From positions 62,001 to 126,000 of the forward strand of contig JAKAGV010000006.1 of the NCBI GenBank assembly GCA_021815405.1: DNA of 64,000 nucleotides. Direction: 5' to 3'. Of this stretch, positions 18,034-26,688 are shown in pieces. The notes under the pieces are model-generated. The model saw only the letters and a program-made list of their open reading frames with translations, did no database searches and was not told the DNA's origin. A program made the position numbers and the translations under genes. The DNA is from Bacteroidota bacterium (lineage in GTDB: Bacteria; Bacteroidota; Ignavibacteria; Ignavibacteriales; Ignavibacteriaceae). Every line of letters starts with the position of its first letter. Positions within the stretch are counted from its first letter, which is position 1.

Positions 18034-19614
18034 CTATTCCGTTGCCGGTTCTCTCTTCTTCCAATAGTCCGCATTAATTTCTTTCTTAACTAACTTAGCG
18101 TTATTGGTTATGTTCCCTTTCATAACAACATTTTTCATTTCGTCTGGTGAAGCTGAAAGAAAAATATCTGTTCCCGGATAAGTTATGCAGTCGCGGACTG
18201 TAGCAGCCGGACTCGAATCAATTCTAATTACCGGTGTATCCTTCAACGGTTTTGTCGTCGAAACATTATCCAACTCCAGTTCTTTAGATTTGTGTACTCA
18301 AAATGCCGGACCACCTTCAGCATTAATTCTAACGTTGTGCAATTCAAGATCAATCGTGTTGGATGCTTTCATTCCAATCTTGCCTGAGCCAATCAAATTA
18401 GAAATTGTTAATCCTTTAATCGGCATTTCAGGAAGCCCGTCAACATTGATAACAACTCTTGCATTTCTAACAGTAATGTTGCTGATAGCTATGTCATCAA
18501 ATCGCGGGGTGCGGTTGGAGACGGTAGTATCTCCGTGATAAACTTCTCCTTCCATCGAATAAAAGTTTGTAACGTTGATTGCCTGGCCAACACTATCCAT
18601 AACCCAATTATCAAATCGAACGTCTTTAATATATCCTCCTCTGCCGCGGCGACTTTTTATTCGGATGCCAATCTGAGTATCATCGCAAACCATGTTGCTC
18701 ACAACAATATTTTTTAATCCTCCTGCAGTTTCACTACCAAGCGTAACTCCACCGTGAGCACGGCGTATATTACAGTTTGTTATCGCTACATTTTCAGTAG
18801 GACGGTTTACACGCAAGCCGTCTGCATCTTTGCCTGATTTAATTACAATACCGTCATCGCCGGTTTCGATAAAGCAGTCTGAAATTCTAACGAATGTGCT
18901 TGAATCTAAATAGATGCCACCAGTATGAACTCCCGGATAAGTTTCTACGGTTATTCCATGCACAACAACATTATCTGAGTAAAGAATATGGACTGGCCAC
19001 ATCGGCGAGCCGATAATATGTATTCCTTCGATTAAAACATTTTTACAATTCATAACTTGAATAAATGGAGGGCGAAGCTCAGCCGCAGCATTTAAATATA
19101 ATTCTTTGGATGCCGGAGTTTTTTTCTCAAGAGATTCAAGTAGATGCGCCCAATTTGGTCCTGCAGCAGAACCGCCGTATCTTGGTTTCAATTTCATCCA
19201 ATCTGCATTGCTGGTAGTTATTGTTCCGCCTCCTCTAATAGTAACATTTTCAAGATTGTGTCCGCCAATTAAAGGAACCGGCGCAAGGCATTCAATTCCC
19301 TGGTTTCTTCCCCAGGTATATGGAAGATTCTGAGCCGGAAATTTCAACACTGCGCCTGCTTCAATATAAAGTTCAAGGTTGCTTACCAGCTTAATTGGTC
19401 CGCATAAATAATTTCCTGCCGGAATATAAACAATTCCTCCGCCTGCATTTTTTGCAGCTTGTATCGCCGCATTTATTCCAATCGATGCTGTATCTGTTCC
19501 ATCGTTAATGGCGCCGTAATCAAGTACATTAAAAAAAGCATTTTTATTTTGTGCATGAATGCTGACGATGAAGAGAAACATTAATACAAATATAAACCGT
19601 CCCTGAAAATTCAC
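18034..19614 (-). pseudogene. Glycoside hydrolase family 28 (polygalacturonase-like), interrupted by an in-frame TGA
   Basis: A signal peptide (to about residue 22, HAQNK) is followed by N-FFNVLDYGAINDGT and a right-handed beta-helix with GH28 marks: GDDGIVIKSG (catalytic Asp pair), AHGGVTLGSE and IGIRIKSRRG. At 18298-18300 a TGA ends the 438-residue frame, but the same frame stays open from 18297 to 18034 and continues the helix-like sequence (KELELDNVSTTKP, AATVRDCITYPGTDIFLSA). So one nonsense change truncates a roughly 526-residue enzyme. The first acidic residue of the usual NTDG motif is replaced (HTGGI). The truncated product may still fold; it is called interrupted rather than surely dead. 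A sequencing error is possible. Confidence 0.8.
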
Positions 19615-19811
19615 TTTACCTCCGGTTTTATTTTTTTTGAAGTCAAATTACGAAATAAAATTGTTATCAAAACTTAAGAACTAGGGGGAAAATTAAAAAA
19701 TTCTTTTTCAGATGTTAAGTTTTCTGGAAGACTAATATTACTTCAGTAGAATTTCCTTCTTAATTAATTTTGATTTTTAGTCTAGAATTCATGTAACATA
19801 TTTTTAAGCAC

Positions 19812-21035
19812 TCATGCTTTCTTCTTATGACAAGTAATTTCTGCAATCCAAAGTATTATCGCAGTAAGGGAATATATTCCACCCAATGCACAAACCCCAA
19901 TCCATCCATAAGTACCAAATGCAGCCGCAGATGTTAAACTTCCTATCGACCCGCCGATAAAGAATGAGGTCATGTATGCGGTAGTCAATCTGCTTCTCGC
20001 CTCTGGGCTGAGCTTGTAAATTTCGCTTTGATTTAAAATATGGGTACCTTGAACACCAAGGTCAAGTACTATAATGCCAGCAATCAAAGGAACCAGCATC
20101 GTCTCGCCCATCGCCATCAATATAAATGAAATTAATATAGAGCTAAGAAAGAATCCCGTCGCAGCATTTGTATGACCTTTGTCTGCGAGCCTTCCTGCAA
20201 CAGTAGCGCTCGTTGCACCGGAAGCTCCCACTAATCCGAACAGACCAATAATAGCATCGTTATAATTATACGGCGGATGAGCAAGTAAAAAAGTTAAACT
20301 CGTCCACAACACGCTGAAGTTTGCGAACACAAGCGCACCATACAATGATCTTTTCCTAAGCAGCGGCTCTGTCTTAAACAGATTCCAGACAGATTTAAGA
20401 AGCTGTTTATAGGTAAGTTCAATCTTTGTTTTGTATGACGGCAATGCACTTAACAAAATCAGAGAAAGAATTAAAATCACAATGGAAGCAATCCAAAAAA
20501 CTGCCCGCCATCCTTCATACGCTGAAATAAATCCACTAAGAGTACGTGCTAGAAGGATCCCTAAAAGAAGTCCGCTCATTACTTGCCCAACTACTTTGCC
20601 TCGTTCATGGTCAGGTGCTAACGTTGCAGAGAACGGAACAAGAATCTGCGCAACAACTGAAGTAAATCCAATCGCAAGAGATGCTGCAAAGAAAATAAAT
20701 ATTGAAGAAGAAACTGCCGCAGCAATTAAAGAAATTACAGCAACAAGTAATACAGAGACTATCAATCTTCTTCGTTCAAGTACATCTCCAAGAGGAACAA
20801 GCATTACCAAACCTGCTGCATAACCTAACTGTGTCAGTGTTACAATCAAGCCTGCAGTAGTTGTACTTGCGTTAAAAGTATGCGCAATCGAATCGAGCAG
20901 AGGCTGAGCCCAATAAAGGTTAGCTACAGTTAAGCCGCTTGCGACAGCTAGTATGAAAACGAACCTCGGATTCAGTGATTTAATCCCACCTGCTTTCTCA
21001 ATATAAATTCTATTCAGAATTTCAGTCTTATCCAA
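19812..21035 (-). CDS. MFS transporter (12-helix, drug/metabolite exporter-like)
   Basis: The 407-residue protein has 12 predicted membrane helices and MFS signatures: NLYWAQPLLDSIAHTF near residue 40, GDVLERRRLIV in the first cytoplasmic loop, and GRLADKGHT in the second half. It resembles the YgaY/YnfM group of putative effluxers. The substrate is unknown. Single gene, with no linked regulator visible; gaps of 197 bp before and 223 bp after show no gene. Confidence 0.88.
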   Translation of the reverse strand: MDKTEILNRIYIEKAGGIKSLNPRFVFILAVASGLTVANLYWAQPLLDSIAHTFNASTTTAGLIVTLTQLGYAAGLVMLVPLGDVLERRRLIVSVLLVAVISLIAAAVSSSIFIFFAASLAIGFTSVVAQILVPFSATLAPDHERGKVVGQVMSGLLLGILLARTLSGFISAYEGWRAVFWIASIVILILSLILLSALPSYKTKIELTYKQLLKSVWNLFKTEPLLRKRSLYGALVFANFSVLWTSLTFLLAHPPYNYNDAIIGLFGLVGASGATSATVAGRLADKGHTNAATGFFLSSILISFILMAMGETMLVPLIAGIIVLDLGVQGTHILNQSEIYKLSPEARSRLTTAYMTSFFIGGSIGSLTSAAAFGTYGWIGVCALGGIYSLTAIILWIAEITCHKKKA

Positions 21036-21258
21036 TAATTATGATATTAAAAATTTGAAGTGTAAAATTAAAAAAGAAGGAAGAAAAAACTATTAACCGA
21101 CATGACAATGTAGTCAGAAAATTAATTCGCCTGACTTCAGAAGATGGTAAATCGAATATGCTGAACAATAGACTAAAAAAACATAATATGCTTTGCCAAA
21201 TCCCCTACAAAATGTACCATGGGAAAAGCTGCAAATAATCTAATTCTAAGACCGGTTT

Positions 21259-21678
21259 CTATTTCCCGGTAACGGCTATTACAATCTTGCCGGTATAATT
21301 TTTCAAAGTTAAATTAATAGTTTTGGGAATATGGGTTATTCTAATAACATCCGAAGATACTATATTGCTTCCAAGATCTTTTTGGTAAATTGTAGTATCA
21401 CTGCTGTCTTTAATTACAACGCTGCCGCTGCCGGATGAGTATCCGCTAATAGTCATAGCGACTGCCATAGTATAAGCATTAAACTGAAGTTGAAGCGCTT
21501 CGGAATAATAATACAGACTGGCATCGACTACAAAAGAAAATGAGTTCGGTTTATTTGTAATAACAGTTGAGTTGTTAGAAGCATTTGTTTGAACAACTAA
21601 ACTATCATTTTTACAGCAGGAAACAGAAAGGACTAATAGAACAACTATCGAGAAAAGTAATGGGCGTAAATTTTTCAT
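21259..21678 (-). CDS. Small putative lipoprotein, unknown function
   Basis: The 139-residue protein has a hydrophobic leader (LLFSIVVLLVLSVSCC) ending in a plausible lipobox (LSVSC). The rest is Ser/Thr-rich and beta-like (SFSFVVDASLYYYSEALQLQFNAY, VVIKDSSDTTIYQKDLG). I recognise no family. Probably anchored in an envelope membrane. No clear operon partner; GGGGGAAG precedes the ATG. Confidence 0.65.
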   Translation of the reverse strand: MKNLRPLLFSIVVLLVLSVSCCKNDSLVVQTNASNNSTVITNKPNSFSFVVDASLYYYSEALQLQFNAYTMAVAMTISGYSSGSGSVVIKDSSDTTIYQKDLGSNIVSSDVIRITHIPKTINLTLKNYTGKIVIAVTGK

Positions 21679-21806
21679 TTTACTTCCCCCTTAAATTTAA
21701 TTGAACAGTATGTTTTTTATTTTACTAATCTCCTTTAACAAAGAAACAATAATTGAAAATCAGCTAATGAAATCAAATATTTTTCTTCAATACATACAAC
21801 TAAATA

Positions 21807-21917
21807 ACTGATGTTTCGTAAGAATATAAAAATATCATGCTTAACTTGTTTCACCATCTAAAAAACTTCACAAAAAGAAATTTGGAATGACATAAATTTA
21901 TTTTACCAAACTTTAGT
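21807..21917. repeat. Decayed copy of the TGAAGTTACGCAA inverted-repeat element
   Basis: The left end ACTGATGTTTCGTAA and right end TTACCAAACTTTAGT are mutated versions of the ends seen at 22751-22874 and 46081-46204 (3 and 4 mismatches of 15). The internal CATGCTTAACTTGTTTCACCATCT and TGGAATGACA match the same core order. Length 111 bp versus 124 in the good copies. Confidence 0.55.
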
Positions 21918-21926
21918 AGATAAATA

Positions 21927-21963
21927 AAAAACCGCCACTGAAAGCTATCAATGGCGGTTTTAG
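21927..21963 (-). terminator. Rho-independent terminator of the rubrerythrin gene
   Basis: On the minus strand AACCGCCA pairs with TGGCGGTT across a short loop, followed by TTTTTATTTAT. It sits 23 bp past the rubrerythrin stop and overlaps no gene. Confidence 0.9.
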
Positions 21964-21985
21964 TTGTGTTAACTTTTTATGTTAA

Positions 21986-22612
21986 CTATTCAATTGTAAT
22001 AAATCTATCTCTTGGAGTCATAGAGATTCCGCAGCGACTCGGAGCTTCGCCATCATATGTATTTCCGCATGTTGAACAGACCATATACTTTGATGCAAGC
22101 GTATTCTCTTTATTTGCATTCAGCACATCAAGGGCATGCTGGTAAAGAGCCTTATGCTTCTTTTCTGTTTGGTATGCATAGTTGAAAGAGATTAATGCAA
22201 TATTTACTTGATTCTTATTAGCTGTTTTTATAAAACCCGGATACATCGTTGCAACTTCATAAGACTCGCCTTTAATCGCATCCTCAAGATTTTCCTTTGT
22301 TGATTTTACTTCAAATTTCGGGGTAACTTTTTCCATTGTTACTCCAAGCTGTTCTAGCGCCGCCCTGTGGTTGCCGGCATGTATGTTTTCAGATTTGGAT
22401 GCAGCTTCGAAAAGCAAAGCAATCTTTGCATAGCCATCCTCTTTGGCTTTCTTTGCATATGCAGCGTACTTTGCGCTTGCAGTTGATTCACCGGTTATTG
22501 CAGCCTTCAAATCGTTGATAGTAGCTTCATTTCCTTTGGGCGCTGAAGCAAAGCTCAAAAAAGTCATGGCTAAAAAAGCAACAAGTAGTGTGAACAAAAA
22601 ATTTGATTTCAT
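21986..22612 (-). CDS. Exported rubrerythrin-like protein with an incomplete rubredoxin site
   Basis: The 208-residue protein has a signal peptide (residues 1-24). A ferritin-like four-helix domain follows with the diiron ligands visible in AITGESTASAKY, ENIHAGNH, AIKGESYEVATMYP and YQTEKKHKAL. The rubredoxin-like tail has C179-x-x-C182 and C194 but Ser197 where the fourth Cys is expected (RCGISMTPRDRF). Rubrerythrins reduce hydrogen peroxide; export to the periplasm is unusual. A direct-repeat site identical in design to one upstream of the nearby two-component operon lies about 75-100 bp upstream. AAGGAG precedes the ATG. Confidence 0.88.
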   Translation of the reverse strand: MKSNFLFTLLVAFLAMTFLSFASAPKGNEATINDLKAAITGESTASAKYAAYAKKAKEDGYAKIALLFEAASKSENIHAGNHRAALEQLGVTMEKVTPKFEVKSTKENLEDAIKGESYEVATMYPGFIKTANKNQVNIALISFNYAYQTEKKHKALYQHALDVLNANKENTLASKYMVCSTCGNTYDGEAPSRCGISMTPRDRFITIE

Positions 22613-22687
22613 ATTTTTCTCCTTGATATAATAATTAAAAAAACATGTGCTAAACTATTATGGCAAGTCTAAAGTGATCTTTAATTG

Positions 22688-22711
22688 ATTCTTAAAAACA
22701 GCTTAAAAAGG
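22688..22711. promoter_or_regulatory. Putative response-regulator operator upstream of the rubrerythrin gene
   Basis: CTTAAA at 22691-22696 and again at 22702-22707 are 11 bp apart, flanked by ATT and AAGG. The 25-bp site matches the one at 25522-25545 except for four central bases. Tandem half-sites one helical turn apart are what OmpR/PhoB-type regulators bind. Confidence 0.55.
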
Positions 22712-22750
22712 AAGTGTGTGATCTATGGTAGGAATAAAAATAAATTATTA

Positions 22751-22874
22751 AGTGAAGTTACGCAAGAGCTTATAAATGTCATGCTAAACTTGTTTCAGCA
22801 TCTAAAAACTGGGCAAAAAAGAGATTCCGAATCAAGTTCGGAATAACAAATTCATTTCTTTGGGTAACTTCAGT
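22751..22874. mobile_element. Non-autonomous inverted-repeat element, TGAAGTTACGCAA family
   Basis: A 124-bp element has ends AGTGAAGTTACGCAA (22751-22765) and TTGGGTAACTTCAGT (22860-22874). The core holds CATGCTAAACTTGTTTCAGCATCT and GATTCCGAATCAAGTTCGGAATAAC, two hairpins. It has exactly the same length as the copy at 46081-46204. Its right end overlaps the 3' end of the sensor kinase gene and supplies that gene's TGA stop (22870-22872). Confidence 0.8.
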
Positions 22875-24252
22875 TAATAAATGAAACGATAAAGACTGTC
22901 CCTTTTTCCACCTGACTTGAAACCGATATTGAAATGTTCTGAAGATCAGCTAACTTTTTTACAATGGCAAGACCAATGCCATTTCCTTCAGTTCTAGAAT
23001 TTCTAGATTCATCACCGCGATAAAATCTATCGAAAATCCTGGATGCCTGCTCTTCAGTCATCCCTAATCCGTTATCTTGAATATAACACGTGGCCTTACC
23101 GTCGATGCTTTCTATCTTAATGTTAACACAGCCATTTTCATTTGAATACTTAATGGCGTTTGTTAAAATATTTTCAAAAATCGTTCCTACCATTGAAGAA
23201 TCTGCGTGAACAGAAACTTTCACATCGTCATCATATTTAATAGAAAGCTTCTTCTCATCGGCAAAGCTCTTTACCCGCTGAATGACAGCCTGCATTGCAG
23301 TATTCAAATCTATTTCATTAATAACCGGAATTACTTTCCCACTTTCAAACCGTGCAAGCATTAAAAGCTGTTCGATAAGCAGTGTCATTCGGTCAACTTC
23401 GCTAATGCAGTATTTAATTTTGCTTTCATATTCATTCACATCGCGAGGTTTTCTTATCAATACCTCAAGAGTTCCTTTTAGAACTGCAAGCGGCGTTCTG
23501 AGTTCATGCGATGCGTCAGAAGTAAATTGCTTTTCACGAAGTACAGCATCTTCAAGACGATTCAACAAATCATTTATTGTCGAAGTAAGTTTATAAATCT
23601 CATCTTTATGTTCGGGAAGTTCAATTCGCTCATCAAGATTTTCTTTTGTAATTCTTTCGGCAGTTGAAATCACTTTGTTGATAGGAGAAATACTTTTACC
23701 GGCTATGTATCTTGTTATATAATAAAGGGCTAAAAGTACAAGCCAAAACGTACCAAGAAGAATAACAAATAAATTGTTTAGAACAGTGGATGATTCTGAC
23801 AGCGGCATTGCAACAATTATATATCCTAGTATAACGCCGGATGGGTTTTTTATCGGAATCTGTACCTGTCTAATCTGCGAGCCTGAAAGTGAAGTGTTAA
23901 AATAATATTCGGTTTTAAGCTGTGAATCGAAGTTCAATTTGCCGTTTAATAGGTTTCCTGTTTTCTTTATAATTTTGCCGGAGGCATCAATTATCTGAAT
24001 AAAAACCGGATTGACTTCTATCTGTCCGTGTTCACGCTCGTTCCATTCAAATGCATTTGCAATGATAAATTGGTCATTCAATACAACAAGATTTTTTTCT
24101 ATTTCATTCGATTCTGCATCGAGGTCTTCATCCATATGCCGGTAAACTGTTTCGCTTACAGAAAAATAAATTGCAATAAAGATTATACCGGTTAAAATAG
24201 CTGTGCTTATCAAATAAAAAAATGAAATGCGGTTTCTAAGATTAAGCTGCAT
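22870..24252 (-). CDS. Sensor histidine kinase (HAMP, HisKA, HATPase; CusS-like architecture)
   Basis: The 460-residue inner-membrane kinase has transmembrane helices at about 10-32 and 157-178 enclosing a periplasmic sensor of about 125 residues. HAMP is at about 180-235, the phospho-acceptor H249 is in SDASHELRTPLAVLKG, and the ATPase boxes are intact (NILTNAIKYSNENG, DNGLGM, GNGIGLAI). The signal is unknown. It is the last gene of DUF2231-regulator-kinase, overlapping the regulator by one base. Its final codon is followed by a TGA that belongs to the terminal repeat of a mobile element, so the original C-terminus may have been slightly different. Confidence 0.92.
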   Translation of the reverse strand: MQLNLRNRISFFYLISTAILTGIIFIAIYFSVSETVYRHMDEDLDAESNEIEKNLVVLNDQFIIANAFEWNEREHGQIEVNPVFIQIIDASGKIIKKTGNLLNGKLNFDSQLKTEYYFNTSLSGSQIRQVQIPIKNPSGVILGYIIVAMPLSESSTVLNNLFVILLGTFWLVLLALYYITRYIAGKSISPINKVISTAERITKENLDERIELPEHKDEIYKLTSTINDLLNRLEDAVLREKQFTSDASHELRTPLAVLKGTLEVLIRKPRDVNEYESKIKYCISEVDRMTLLIEQLLMLARFESGKVIPVINEIDLNTAMQAVIQRVKSFADEKKLSIKYDDDVKVSVHADSSMVGTIFENILTNAIKYSNENGCVNIKIESIDGKATCYIQDNGLGMTEEQASRIFDRFYRGDESRNSRTEGNGIGLAIVKKLADLQNISISVSSQVEKGTVFIVSFIN

Positions 24253-24920
24253 CAGACTTCCTTTGCGATATAACCAACGCCTCGTACTGTATGGATAAAA
24301 CTTTTCCCGCTTCCGTCATCAAGCTTTTTCCTAAGAAAGTTTATGTAAACGTCAATAACGGAAGTATCGGCGTCAAAGTGCATATCCCATACATGCTCGA
24401 TTATTTTCGTGCGCGTACAAACTTTTCCTTTATTACGGATTAAGAATTCCACTAAAGAAAATTCTTTTTGCGTAAGCGTAATTTCTTTTGAGTTGAGAAA
24501 CACTTGATGAGTTGAAAGATTTAGTTCAATGCTTCCGAGCTTTAAACTTGTTTGTTCGATCTCTTTAGTTCGTAACTGAACACGAATGCGGGCAAGCAAC
24601 TCTTCAAACTTGAATGGTTTTTTAATATAATCATTTGCACCGGAATCTAAGCCAAAAACAGTATCGTCAACTGTATCCTTGGCAGTTAGGAAAATTATTG
24701 GTATTGTTGAATTGGACTTTCGAATCTGCCTGCAGACTTCAATACCGCTTACGCCGGGAATCATCCAATCGAGCAGAATTAAATCATACTCGTTGATAAA
24801 AGCCAATTCCAAAGCTCTTTTCCCGTTATCGACAACATCGACAGCAAAGGACTCTTCAGTTAATCCATCTCTTAAAAAGTTTGTAATGCCGGGTTCATCT
24901 TCAACAATTAATAATCGCAT
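24252..24920 (-). CDS. OmpR/PhoB-family response regulator
   Basis: The 222-residue protein has an N-terminal receiver with phospho-acceptor D51 (LILLDWMIPG), conserved acidic pair EDE at 7-9 and FLTAKD (K near 101). The C-terminal winged helix follows (LTQKEFSLVEFLIRNKGKVCTR, DTSVIDVYINFLRKKLD, VRGVGYIA). It is the partner of the kinase it overlaps by one base. The paired CTTAAA sites at 22688 and 25522 are its likely targets, implying self-regulation and control of the rubrerythrin gene. Confidence 0.93.
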   Translation of the reverse strand: MRLLIVEDEPGITNFLRDGLTEESFAVDVVDNGKRALELAFINEYDLILLDWMIPGVSGIEVCRQIRKSNSTIPIIFLTAKDTVDDTVFGLDSGANDYIKKPFKFEELLARIRVQLRTKEIEQTSLKLGSIELNLSTHQVFLNSKEITLTQKEFSLVEFLIRNKGKVCTRTKIIEHVWDMHFDADTSVIDVYINFLRKKLDDGSGKSFIHTVRGVGYIAKEV

Positions 24921-24943
24921 TAAAAAATAATATCCCTTTAATC

Positions 24944-25459
24944 TTAGTCGTTTCCTTTTTGAACTTCAGTGCTCTGGCTATCAGTAATTTCCGAACTTCC
25001 CGACTCTAAATCAGCTCCTAAATTAAATTGAATCCCCGCAGCATGCTTGAAAACAAGTTCGCCGCCGTAAAAGCCGGTCCGGGCAATCGAAAGAACTCCT
25101 GCTAAAAATATAATTAAAGAAACCCATTTGAAAGCTCCTTCATATTTTTTCAGAACGACTAATCCTAACCTAACCACTGAAGCAATTATCATTAGCCAGA
25201 GAGTAAGAGTTGCAGCATCTTCATGAGTTTCGATTGCCTGTTTCAAAGTGCCTGCTTCGGCAATGCCTTCGCCAGCAATATTTCCGGTTATGTACGCAGC
25301 AACTACTCCTAACGTTCCCAAAATTAATAAATAGAAACCTGTTCTACTAAAAAATTCTTTCTTTACAAAAACTCCAACCAAATCGAAAAGAAAGCCGACA
25401 ATTAAAAGTGCAATCGGGAAATGAATTATCATCGGGTGAATATGTGTGGTATCAAACAT
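24944..25459 (-). CDS. DUF2231 membrane protein
   Basis: The 171-residue protein has four hydrophobic helices and the DUF2231 opening IHPMIIHFPIALLIVGFLFDL; histidines in helix 1 (HIHPMIIH) suggest metal or haem binding. The C-terminal 25 residues are polar. It is first in the operon with the response regulator and kinase (24-bp gap), preceded by AAGGAG. Family members often sit beside redox and metal-stress genes; the exact role is unknown. Confidence 0.82.
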   Translation of the reverse strand: MFDTTHIHPMIIHFPIALLIVGFLFDLVGVFVKKEFFSRTGFYLLILGTLGVVAAYITGNIAGEGIAEAGTLKQAIETHEDAATLTLWLMIIASVVRLGLVVLKKYEGAFKWVSLIIFLAGVLSIARTGFYGGELVFKHAAGIQFNLGADLESGSSEITDSQSTEVQKGND

Positions 25460-25521
25460 TTTAATCTCCTTGAATTTATTTGATGCAAATTATTCTTTCC
25501 AGTCTTAATACTTTCTAAGGA

Positions 25522-25545
25522 GATTCTTAAAGTTTGCTTAAAAAG
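25522..25545. promoter_or_regulatory. Putative response-regulator operator between divergent DUF2231-TCS and sco genes
   Basis: CTTAAA at 25526-25531 and 25537-25542, 11 bp apart, within GATT...AAGG. It matches the site at 22688-22711. It lies 62 bp upstream of the DUF2231 start and about 97 bp upstream of sco, so it could serve either or both. Confidence 0.55.
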
Positions 25546-25641
25546 GTGTTGTCATTCACAATCAGGTTTCGCAAGGTTTATATTAGGATAATAATTTTAT
25601 AAAATTGTATTGGCATTTAAATATAATATTCGATAGAAAAA

Positions 25642-26247
25642 GTGTTTAGTTTTAAAATTGAAAAATACCTTTTAGTAATTTCCTTTCTCTCAATCATTTT
25701 AATTTACGGCTGCAGTAAGAAGCTTCCAATGGATAAACAAATTGGTTTTGATTCGATAACTTTGCTGAATCAGGACAGCAGCCAGGTTGTTTTTCCTGAT
25801 GAATACAAAAATAAAATTCTTCTTCTTACGTTTATTTATACCAACTGCCCGGATATTTGTCCGATGACTACACATAACATGCAGCTTCTTCAAGAAGAAG
25901 TTAAGAAAGATAACTTGAAGAATGTCCAATTTGCCGAACTGAGCTTTGACCCGGAAAGAGATGTACCATCTGTTCTGAAAGAGTTCGGAGATATTAGAAA
26001 TATTAACTATAACAACTTTACCTTTCTTACAGGGAAAGAAGCTGATGTTAAAAAAATCTTAAACAATATGGACATACTTGCTCTGCCGGGAGATACAACT
26101 AAAACAGAAAGCGGAAATGTCTACTTCTTTACCCATACCGATAGAATTGATTTAATCGATCAGAATGGAAGAATAAGAAATGAATATCGAGGCAGCAAAG
26201 CTAATATTCAAGAAATTATTAAAGATATAAAAGCCTTGGAAGACTGA
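25642..26247 (+). CDS. SCO1/SenC-family copper chaperone lipoprotein
   Basis: The 201-residue protein has a lipobox (LIYGC24S) and a thioredoxin fold with C69-x3-C73 (YTNCPDICPMTT) and the copper-binding His in YFFTHTDRIDLI. Sco proteins deliver copper to, or reduce the CuA site of, haem-copper oxidases at the outer face of the inner membrane. A GTG start at 25642 is used because the leader begins there and no ATG precedes the lipobox. It is one base upstream of the PCuAC gene. The family call is firm; no oxidase genes lie in the window. Confidence 0.9.
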   Translation: MFSFKIEKYLLVISFLSIILIYGCSKKLPMDKQIGFDSITLLNQDSSQVVFPDEYKNKILLLTFIYTNCPDICPMTTHNMQLLQEEVKKDNLKNVQFAELSFDPERDVPSVLKEFGDIRNINYNNFTFLTGKEADVKKILNNMDILALPGDTTKTESGNVYFFTHTDRIDLIDQNGRIRNEYRGSKANIQEIIKDIKALED

Positions 26248-26248
26248 C

Positions 26249-26650
26249 ATGATTATTTTACTTTCTCTACTTACTTTTCTTACACACAGCCCTAAAATAA
26301 AAATTGAAAATGCATGGGTTCGTCCTGCCGGTAAAGGTATGAACAGCGCGCTGTACTTTAATATTGAAAACAGTAACACTAAGCCGGACGTCCTTTATAA
26401 AGTATCCTCGCCTGTTGCAGAGCTCGTTCAGATGCATAAGACGGTGGAGACCAATGGTCTAGCAGAGATGAAGCAAATTAAGTCTGTAACTATTCCGTCA
26501 AACAAGACTATTGAATTCAAACCAGGCAGCTACCACGTAATGCTGATAAAATTAAAGCGAGACTTAAATGTAAGTCAGAAGATAGATTTTGTTTTCTATT
26601 TCAAAAAAGCTGGGAAGATAAATGTACAAGCTGAAGTAAAAGGTCAATAA
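26249..26650 (+). CDS. PCu(A)C-family periplasmic copper chaperone
   Basis: The 133-residue protein has a short signal peptide (residues 1-14) and IENAWVRPAGKGMNSALYF. The copper-site pattern H-Met-Met-H-Met is spread over QMHKTVETNGLAEMKQI and PGSYHVMLIKLK. PCuAC binds Cu(I) and works with Sco to build CuA in cytochrome oxidase. Start ATG lies one base after the sco stop, so this is a coupled pair. Confidence 0.9.
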   Translation: MIILLSLLTFLTHSPKIKIENAWVRPAGKGMNSALYFNIENSNTKPDVLYKVSSPVAELVQMHKTVETNGLAEMKQIKSVTIPSNKTIEFKPGSYHVMLIKLKRDLNVSQKIDFVFYFKKAGKINVQAEVKGQ

Positions 26651-26688
26651 TCACTCAAACTATTCATTCTTTAATTAATTAAATTCTA

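Noticed and set aside
18034-18273. Separate 79-residue gene
   Set aside because: It is the same frame as the upstream GH28 gene, continues its sequence character, and begins only at a TTG without a ribosome site; it is the tail of the interrupted GH28.
18298-18300. Selenocysteine or reassigned TGA in GH28
   Set aside because: TGA is used as a normal stop in other genes here, such as the sensor kinase, and I see no SECIS-like hairpin directly after it.
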